A stretch of 5,346 bases of DNA from DASWIV01 sp036397475 (GTDB taxonomy: Bacteria; JAJVIF01; JAPKYR01), in NCBI GenBank assembly GCA_036397475.1, contig DASWIV010000382.1:1-5346 (forward strand), given 5' to 3'. The notes under the pieces are model-generated. The model saw nothing but the letters and a program-made list of their open reading frames with translations, did not search any database and had not been told where the DNA came from. Within the stretch, counting starts at the first letter, position 1, and the number at the start of each line of letters is the position of its first letter. Made by a program: the position numbers and the translations under genes. Shown one piece after another: positions 1 through 3,859 of the stretch.

Positions 1-159
1 GTTCAGTGAGCTGAGGCGGCTCATGTCTATTAGTACGGCATGAGCGCCAGAATTAATCGAGGTGATTACTTCCGAGAGAGCCCCCGGCAGTAAGCCTGTG
101 GAATCGCCCTGGTAGCTGACCACATCAGTGCGGTCAAACCGATTAACGGTGCCCTTCAT
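1..159 (-). CDS. STAS-domain protein, N-terminal fragment (paralog of the downstream-numbered neighbour; cut by window edge)
   Basis: Only the first 53 codons are visible; the gene continues past the left edge. The start ATG (complement of 157-159) follows an excellent Shine-Dalgarno AGGAGGA (complement of 167-173) at 7-nt spacing. The 53 residues align without gaps to the start of the STAS-receiver protein encoded at 398-1204, with 24 of 53 identical by my count. Both share the pattern SY-x-GD-x-TGL-x-PG at residues 15-26 and a hydrophobic strand ending in D-x-S-x-L-x-S-x-N. This is the first half of a STAS fold (SpoIIAA-like anti-sigma-factor antagonist family). The last visible residue, Asn53, sits where the family usually has the Asp that precedes the phosphorylatable Ser. 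Whether this copy also carries a receiver domain cannot be seen. The role is inferred to be a regulatory protein-interaction module in the cytoplasm; partner unknown. Confidence 0.8.
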   Translation of the reverse strand, partial: MKGTVNRFDRTDVVSYQGDSTGLLPGALSEVITSINSGAHAVLIDMSRLSSLN

Positions 160-166
160 GGCTCCG

Positions 167-173
167 TCCTCCT
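167..173 (-). promoter_or_regulatory. Shine-Dalgarno of the left STAS gene
   Basis: AGGAGGA on the minus strand, 7 nt before the ATG at 159. It fixes the start codon. It contrasts with the neighbouring paralog, which has no such motif next to its start. Confidence 0.8.
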
Positions 174-236
174 ATTCTGCACCTCTCCCACCCTCATTTT
201 TTATCGAAAAAAAAAACACCGTTTTAATATATTTTA

Positions 237-265
237 AACGTACTTGATGAAATCAAATGAGTCAA
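237..265 (-). promoter_or_regulatory. Weak candidate promoter for the left STAS gene
   Basis: On the minus strand a good -35 (TTGACT, complement of 260-265) is followed after 17 nt by a poor -10 (TACGTT, complement of 237-242). The spacer contains the inverted repeat TTGAT-gaa-ATCAA (244-256), and a second one, AGTCA-a-TGACT (260-270), overlaps the -35. The -35 hexamer is identical to that of the better promoter ahead of the paralogous gene. The weak -10 keeps confidence low. If correct, the leader is about 70 nt and includes a run of ten T (complement of 207-216). Confidence 0.25.
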
Positions 266-270
266 TGACT
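244..270. repeat. Two adjacent short inverted repeats (possible operator)
   Basis: TTGAT-gaa-ATCAA at 244-256 and AGTCA-a-TGACT at 260-270 are each perfect 5-bp inverted repeats with centres about 15 bp apart. They lie inside the candidate promoter of the left STAS gene. Short AT-rich repeats arise by chance, so an operator role is only inferred from position. Confidence 0.3.
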
Positions 271-306
271 TACGGTGAAAAATAAATAATTTTTAGCCTT
301 AAAGGA

Positions 307-329
307 ATATTTTAAAATATATGCATATA
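307..329. repeat. Overlapping AT-rich palindromes
   Basis: ATATTTTAAAATAT (307-320) is a perfect 14-bp palindrome, and TATATGCATATA (318-329) is a perfect 12-bp palindrome overlapping it by three bases. They lie in the spacer between the two STAS paralogs, upstream of the left gene. No function can be assigned; candidates are a DNA-bending or protein-binding site, or chance in AT-rich DNA. Confidence 0.35.
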
Positions 330-338
330 ATAAATTGT

Positions 339-364
339 CGCCGGATAAGCAATTCATCCAGGCG
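339..364 (-). terminator. Possible intrinsic terminator of the STAS-receiver gene
   Basis: On the minus strand, CGCC-t-GGAT pairs with ATCC-GGCG around a 9-nt loop: an 8-bp stem with one bulged base. It starts about 34 nt after the TAA stop of the STAS-receiver gene. The tail that follows is A/T-rich (ACAATTTATTATAT) but not a continuous U run, so termination may be weak. It is the only GC-rich hairpin in the spacer. Confidence 0.4.
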
Positions 365-386
365 AAATTTAATCCGGATTAAATTT
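365..386. repeat. Perfect 22-bp palindrome
   Basis: The half-site AAATTTAATCC is followed immediately by its exact reverse complement, with the centre between 375 and 376. It begins 12 nt after the stop codon of the STAS-receiver gene and abuts the candidate terminator stem. With no unpaired loop and no U tract next to it, it looks more like a dimeric protein-binding site than a terminator, though a shorter RNA hairpin could form from it. Confidence 0.6.
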
Positions 387-397
387 TGGCAGGCTGA

Positions 398-1204
398 TTA
401 CGCCCTCATACCAAAAGGCTTGTCGAGATTATCCGGCGGGAAAAAAGGGCGGTGGTCCTTTAGGTGACTGATGAGCATCTGGAGCCGGATGTAGATCTCG
501 GAAGAACTGAAAGGAAACTTGATAAGGTCGTGAGCGCCGTGGCGTACCATCAGGTCCGCCGAGGGCATATTCTTTTCGGAAGAGACTACCAGTATTGGAA
601 TGGATGGAAGTTTTCTGTCCGCCTGGATATTCTCAATGAATTTTTCAAACTGGACCATCGGCATGGACGAATCCACGATCACGCAATCGACTTTTTCTTC
701 CCTGAGTGTCTTGTATGCGTCCTCCAGGTCCCTTGACATTATTATGCGATAGTGCGGCTTCATCGGATGCCTGATCATCGATTCGCGAAGGTGGCGTCCG
801 ATATGAAGGTCGCGCTTGCAGATAAGCAGGGTATCAGTGTTCTGTACCCTAGCATCGTCCTGGTAATTAATCAGGTCGAGATGTTGTACAGCGTCGGACT
901 GGCTTGTATATATGGGCGTATTCGAGTCGAGCCCGTTAAGTTTAAGAATGCGCCTGACTTCGGGAGGCGGGGAGACAATTCCCACATTTGCGTTATATTT
1001 TTTCGATGTCTCAATCGATTCCAGTATGCATTTGACGCCGGAGCGGTTGATGGATGCAAGCTTGGAAAGGTCGAGAATAAGGGCGATCGCTCCCTGCTGA
1101 AGCGCGTTAAGGACTTCGGGAAGAGGCCCCGGCATTAGTCCCGTGGTATCGCCTTCATAGGAAATTACCCAGTAATGGTCAATTCGCGCGGTTTTGCTGT
1201 TCAT
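398..1204 (-). CDS. STAS domain - response-regulator receiver-like fusion protein
   Basis: A 268-residue soluble protein with no signal peptide or membrane segment. Residues about 10-110 form a STAS domain (SpoIIAA-like), with the strand ALILDLSKL (41-49) and the helix-start motif N53-R54-S55-G56. SpoIIAA has D-S-S-G here and phosphorylates the second Ser, so Ser55 is kept but the preceding Asp is Asn. Residues about 124-248 form a receiver-like domain. Asp178 (VIVD followed by MP) fits the phosphoacceptor and Ser208 fits the conserved Thr/Ser. However, the N-terminal acidic pair is replaced by Lys130-Arg131, and the Lys before Pro is Phe230, with Lys229 one residue early. The ATG at 1204 has no clear Shine-Dalgarno, but an in-frame TAG lies 30 nt upstream and the ungapped alignment with the paralog supports this start. 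The stop is TAA. Inferred role: an intracellular regulator, perhaps in a partner-switching pathway. No kinase, phosphatase or sigma factor is visible here. Confidence 0.85.
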   Translation of the reverse strand: MNSKTARIDHYWVISYEGDTTGLMPGPLPEVLNALQQGAIALILDLSKLASINRSGVKCILESIETSKKYNANVGIVSPPPEVRRILKLNGLDSNTPIYTSQSDAVQHLDLINYQDDARVQNTDTLLICKRDLHIGRHLRESMIRHPMKPHYRIIMSRDLEDAYKTLREEKVDCVIVDSSMPMVQFEKFIENIQADRKLPSIPILVVSSEKNMPSADLMVRHGAHDLIKFPFSSSEIYIRLQMLISHLKDHRPFFPPDNLDKPFGMRA

Positions 1205-1231
1205 ACTTAAAGGACCGTGCCTGTCTCTGCG

Positions 1232-1255
1232 CTAAAATAAATAATTTCCCGCCAT
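1232..1255 (-). other. Seven-codon open frame with an overlapping Shine-Dalgarno in the leader of the STAS-receiver gene
   Basis: A strong AAGGAGG (complement of 1256-1262) runs directly into an ATG, giving MAGNYLF and then TAG. It is in the same frame as the main gene, whose ATG lies 27 nt after this stop. The zero spacing between ribosome site and ATG makes translation from it doubtful. Either this is a leader peptide, or the ribosome site has been separated from the true start by sequence change. Listed because it is the only strong Shine-Dalgarno in this leader. Confidence 0.2.
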
Positions 1256-1267
1256 CCTCCTTCGTCC

Positions 1268-1284
1268 TCATGTTCAGCACATGA
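1268..1284. repeat. Hairpin or operator over the predicted start of transcription
   Basis: TCATGT-tcagc-ACATGA is a perfect 6-bp inverted repeat with a 5-nt loop. It lies directly downstream of the -10 hexamer of the STAS-receiver promoter and covers the predicted transcription start near 1278. That position suits a repressor operator or a hairpin at the 5' end of the transcript; neither is proven. Confidence 0.4.
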
Positions 1285-1314
1285 ATAATAGAGGATTTAG
1301 GTTTCAATAGTCAA
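1285..1314 (-). promoter_or_regulatory. Sigma70-like promoter of the STAS-receiver gene
   Basis: On the minus strand TTGACT (complement of 1309-1314; 5 of 6 matches to TTGACA) is separated by 18 nt from TATTAT (complement of 1285-1290; 5 of 6 matches to TATAAT). The predicted start of transcription is near 1278, giving a leader of about 74 nt. It lies about 30 nt downstream of the uvrB stop codon, so the STAS-receiver gene is probably transcribed on its own as well as by any readthrough from uvrB. The palindrome AACCCGGGTT (1316-1325) abuts the -35. Confidence 0.5.
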
Positions 1315-1315
1315 C

Positions 1316-1325
1316 AACCCGGGTT
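1316..1325. repeat. GC-core palindrome AACCCGGGTT next to the -35
   Basis: A perfect 10-bp palindrome located two bases upstream of the -35 of the STAS-receiver promoter, and about 18 nt after the uvrB stop. It is not followed by a U run on the minus strand, so it is not a standard uvrB terminator; I found no clear terminator for uvrB. An activator or repressor site is possible. Confidence 0.35.
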
Positions 1326-1342
1326 AAAGGTAAAAAATTAAA

Positions 1343-3466
1343 TTACCCCCTGTATTTTTTCGACCGTGTACTGCGTCTTCTTAACTTGGCGAACCGAGCC
1401 TGTCCCGGGGTGACTGTACGTTTGCTTTTCCGCTTGCGTTTTTTGCTGGAAGCTTTCCCTTCGAGAAATTCCTCGAGCTGCGAAATTTCGTCGCGAAGTT
1501 CTGCCGCTCTTTCAAAATTGAGGCCGTTCGCTTCGGCGAGCATTTCAGAGCGAATCATTTCGATAATGTGGGGGACTTCTTCTTTCTTTAGTTCGACACC
1601 TTCGAAATTGATGACGCCGTCTTCGACTGCCTTGACCTCCGCGGATTCTTCGAAGTCGGACGCGATATCCCTGATCTCCTTGGAGACAGACGTCGGTGTG
1701 ATCCCATGCAGATCGTTGTATTCGGTCTGGATTTTTCTTCGACGCTCGGTTTCATCGACAGCTGCCTTAATCGCGGGAGTGATGGTATCTGCGTAAATGA
1801 TGACCATTCCATCAAAATGTCGTGCGGCGCGTCCCATGGTCTGGATGAGGGAAGTTTCCGAGCGCAGAAATCCAGCCTTGTCGGCATCGAGAATCGCTAC
1901 AAGGCTGACTTCGGGAAGATCCAGTCCTTCCCTGAGAAGATTTATTCCGATCAGAACATCGAATTCACCGCGACGCAAATCTCTAAGGATTCTGACCCGG
2001 TCTAACGTGTCTATTTCGCTGTGAAGGTACCGTACACGGTGTCCCATTCGTTCAAGATAGTCGGTCAGATCCTCGCTCATTTTTTTGGTGAGCGTGGTAA
2101 CGAGAGTGCGCTGCTTATTTTTTGAGCGTTTGGAGATTTCGTGCATCAGATCGTCGACCTGGGTAGCGATCGGGCGAATCTCAATTTTGGGATCGATTAG
2201 TCCGGTTGGACGGATAATCAGCTCGATGGTATTTTCTGTATGCTCTTTTTCATATAGACCTGGTGTGGCTGTGGTGAAAATTACCTGGTTGATATAAGAC
2301 TCGAATTCTTTGAATTTAAGCGGGCGGTTATCGAGTGCGCAAGGCAGGCGAAATCCGTAATCCACAAGATTCGATTTGCGCGAGAAGTCGCCGTTGTACA
2401 TTCCGTTGAGCTGCGGGATAGTCTGGTGAGATTCGTCGATAACCATCAGGAAGTCATCGGGGAAATATTCGACCAGGGTCGGAGGAGGCTCACCGGGCTG
2501 GCGTCCTGAAAAGTGACGGGAGTAATTTTCTATTCCCGAGCAGTAACCGAGTTCGCGGATGCAGTCGAGATCGTAGAGGGTTCTGTCGCGCACACGTTCG
2601 GCGTAGTGGTCCTTTTCATTTTTCTTCAGGAATTCGTAATGCTCGTCAAGCTCATTTTGAATATTTTTCATTATCATGCCGATTCGTTCGGGCATGATTA
2701 CGTAGTGACTCGCAGGGAAGATTGAGAAGGCGTCGGTAGTGTCGAGGACTTCTCCCGATACGGGATGGATATACGTAATTGATTCAAGTTCATCGCCGAA
2801 AAACGACATTCGCACCAGGATCTCTTCGTTGACCGGGTGAATTTCGAAAGTGTCGCCTCTTACGCGGAATGTTCCCCTGATCAATTCATAGTCGTTTCGA
2901 AGGTACTGCATTCCGATTAGTTTTCGGATGAGAGTGTGGCGGTCTATTGAATCGCCTACCTTGAGGTCGACAGATAATTCCACATATTCATTAGGAGAAC
3001 CGAGGCCGTAGATGCAGCTTACAGTTGCGACAATAATCACGTCGCGTCTTGTAAGCAGCGCCTGTGTCGCAGCGTGGCGCATACGGTCGACTTCCTCGTT
3101 GACGTCGGCGTCTTTTTCAATATACAGGTCTTTATGCGGGACATATGCTTCCGGCTGGTAATAATCGTAGTAACTGACGAAATAGCCGACAAAATTATTG
3201 GGAAAAAACGCCTTGTACTCGGCAGTAAGCTGTGCCGCCAGGGTTTTGTTGTGCGTGACGACCAGGGTAGGGCGCTGAAGTTTCTCGATGATCTTAGCCA
3301 TCGTGAAGGTTTTGCCGGACCCGGTTACACCCAGCAGGGTCTGCATTTTCAGACCCTTCTTCAGCCCATCGAGGAGTTCTTCAATAGCCTGGGGCTGTCC
3401 GCCCGATGGCGAAAAGTCGGCGACAAGTTCGAACGGTTTATTTTTGAGCCTTGTGAACAGTTCCAT
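1343..3466 (-). CDS. uvrB: UvrABC system protein B (excinuclease subunit, DNA helicase)
   Basis: A 707-residue cytoplasmic protein that works with UvrA and UvrC in nucleotide excision repair. UvrB verifies damage and forms the pre-incision complex. Visible motifs are Walker A GVTGSGKT (46-53), the tyrosine-rich beta-hairpin that grips DNA (about 98-123, containing YYDYYQPEAYVP), Walker B-type DESH (344-347), the helicase segment GINLLREGLDLPEVSL (507-522), motif VI QTMGRAAR (542-549), and a C-terminal UVR domain (about 631-666) that contacts UvrC. After this, residues 671-707 form a tail with 18 Lys/Arg of 37 and no acidic residue, making the protein longer than the about 673 residues of the E. 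coli enzyme. The start fits the family N-terminus; no strong Shine-Dalgarno precedes it. It is divergent from the lipoprotein locus. The stop is TAA. No LexA-type box was recognised upstream. Confidence 0.98.
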   Translation of the reverse strand: MELFTRLKNKPFELVADFSPSGGQPQAIEELLDGLKKGLKMQTLLGVTGSGKTFTMAKIIEKLQRPTLVVTHNKTLAAQLTAEYKAFFPNNFVGYFVSYYDYYQPEAYVPHKDLYIEKDADVNEEVDRMRHAATQALLTRRDVIIVATVSCIYGLGSPNEYVELSVDLKVGDSIDRHTLIRKLIGMQYLRNDYELIRGTFRVRGDTFEIHPVNEEILVRMSFFGDELESITYIHPVSGEVLDTTDAFSIFPASHYVIMPERIGMIMKNIQNELDEHYEFLKKNEKDHYAERVRDRTLYDLDCIRELGYCSGIENYSRHFSGRQPGEPPPTLVEYFPDDFLMVIDESHQTIPQLNGMYNGDFSRKSNLVDYGFRLPCALDNRPLKFKEFESYINQVIFTTATPGLYEKEHTENTIELIIRPTGLIDPKIEIRPIATQVDDLMHEISKRSKNKQRTLVTTLTKKMSEDLTDYLERMGHRVRYLHSEIDTLDRVRILRDLRRGEFDVLIGINLLREGLDLPEVSLVAILDADKAGFLRSETSLIQTMGRAARHFDGMVIIYADTITPAIKAAVDETERRRKIQTEYNDLHGITPTSVSKEIRDIASDFEESAEVKAVEDGVINFEGVELKKEEVPHIIEMIRSEMLAEANGLNFERAAELRDEISQLEEFLEGKASSKKRKRKSKRTVTPGQARFAKLRRRSTRSKKYRG

Positions 3467-3491
3467 GTAACGTTTATTACACCAATCATAA

Positions 3492-3504
3492 ATATTACCA
3501 CATT
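3492..3504 (-). promoter_or_regulatory. Candidate uvrB promoter element (AATGTGGTAATAT)
   Basis: Read on the minus strand, AATGTGGTAATAT ends in a -10-like TAATAT, 25 nt before the uvrB ATG. A partial -35 (TTCACC) lies 18 nt further upstream. The same element with one mismatch sits upstream of the divergent lipoprotein gene in the matching orientation, which is the main support. The predicted leader is only about 19 nt. Confidence 0.35.
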
Positions 3505-3516
3505 TTTGTTATGTGG
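3498..3516. repeat. Inverted repeat CCACAT-N7-ATGTGG
   Basis: A perfect 6-bp inverted repeat with a 7-nt spacer overlapping the candidate uvrB promoter element. The hexamer ATGTGG occurs again at 3634-3639, so three copies fall within the 219-bp divergent spacer. This suits a binding site for a dimeric regulator, but is inferred from position only. Confidence 0.35.
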
Positions 3517-3632
3517 GTGAATATACTCCAAATGCAGTTATCTACTGTCGGAGATTTCACAACAAAGGAGACAATTAATTAGGGTTTTAGCCTTAGCAAG
3601 ACAAGTATCTGGCTGAATCAGGTAATGACCGG

Positions 3633-3645
3633 AATGTGGTAAAAT
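3633..3645 (+). promoter_or_regulatory. Candidate lipoprotein promoter element (AATGTGGTAAAAT)
   Basis: AATGTGGTAAAAT matches the element ahead of uvrB at 12 of 13 positions and ends in TAAAAT, a 5-of-6 match to the -10 consensus, 40 nt before the lipoprotein ATG. No convincing -35 lies 16-18 nt upstream. The predicted start of transcription is near 3652. Confidence 0.35.
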
Positions 3646-3673
3646 AACATCAACTGGGTCTAATTTAATATTC

Positions 3674-3678
3674 AGGAG
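3674..3678 (+). promoter_or_regulatory. Shine-Dalgarno of the lipoprotein gene
   Basis: AGGAG, 7 nt before the ATG at 3686. It confirms the start and shows that the signals for translation are intact despite the stop codon further in. Confidence 0.75.
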
Positions 3679-3844
3679 TGAACCCATGAAAACCGCTCAA
3701 TTGCTGGCAGCGACTGCAATAGTGTTGCTGTTTCTGGGATGTTCGTCAGGAGAAAATAACCCTGCCCAACCCAACACTCAACCGCCTAATAATCAGGTGC
3801 TGGAATTTACCCGGAATGAAAATGTCCAGTCGAATCGATATCTG

Positions 3845-3847
3845 TAG
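3845..3847 (+). other. In-frame amber stop codon in the lipoprotein gene
   Basis: TAG between Leu53 and Gly55 of the lipoprotein frame. No other stop occurs in this frame up to 5346. A one-base change from TGG (Trp) would explain it and would give L-W-G-F-W, which fits my memory of related proteins. AGGGG (3846-3850) followed nine bases later by GTG (3860) could allow restart, but the product would lack the signal peptide. Confidence 0.9.
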
Positions 3848-3859
3848 GGGTTCTGGAAC

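Noticed and set aside
291..301. TTTTAGCCTTA shared with 3585-3595
   Set aside because: An 11-base match in AT-rich spacers with no matching context around the two copies; likely chance.
464..1138. Plus-strand open frames opposite the STAS-receiver gene
   Set aside because: They are antisense to a gene with clear STAS and receiver motifs; the translations show no domain pattern.
1329..1347. GGTAA...TTACC inverted repeat at the uvrB stop as a terminator
   Set aside because: The stem is only 5 bp, AU-rich, includes the stop codon and is not followed by a U run.
3455..3463. GAACAGTTC as a possible SOS (LexA) box of uvrB
   Set aside because: The Gram-positive box needs a 4-base gap between GAAC and GTTC, whereas here it is one base. 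It also lies inside the first codons of uvrB.
1386..3520. Several plus-strand and one minus-strand open frames overlapping uvrB
   Set aside because: All are shadows of a fully conserved uvrB; low-complexity translations without family features.
3564..3570. Shine-Dalgarno-like AAAGGAG in the divergent spacer
   Set aside because: No ATG, GTG or TTG lies at usable spacing, and the frames after it close quickly (AATTAATTAG), so it marks no small gene.
3845..3847. Pyrrolysine or global TAG recoding
   Set aside because: Only one in-frame TAG is seen in the whole window, with no tRNA or Pyl genes nearby; a one-base nonsense change or error is simpler.
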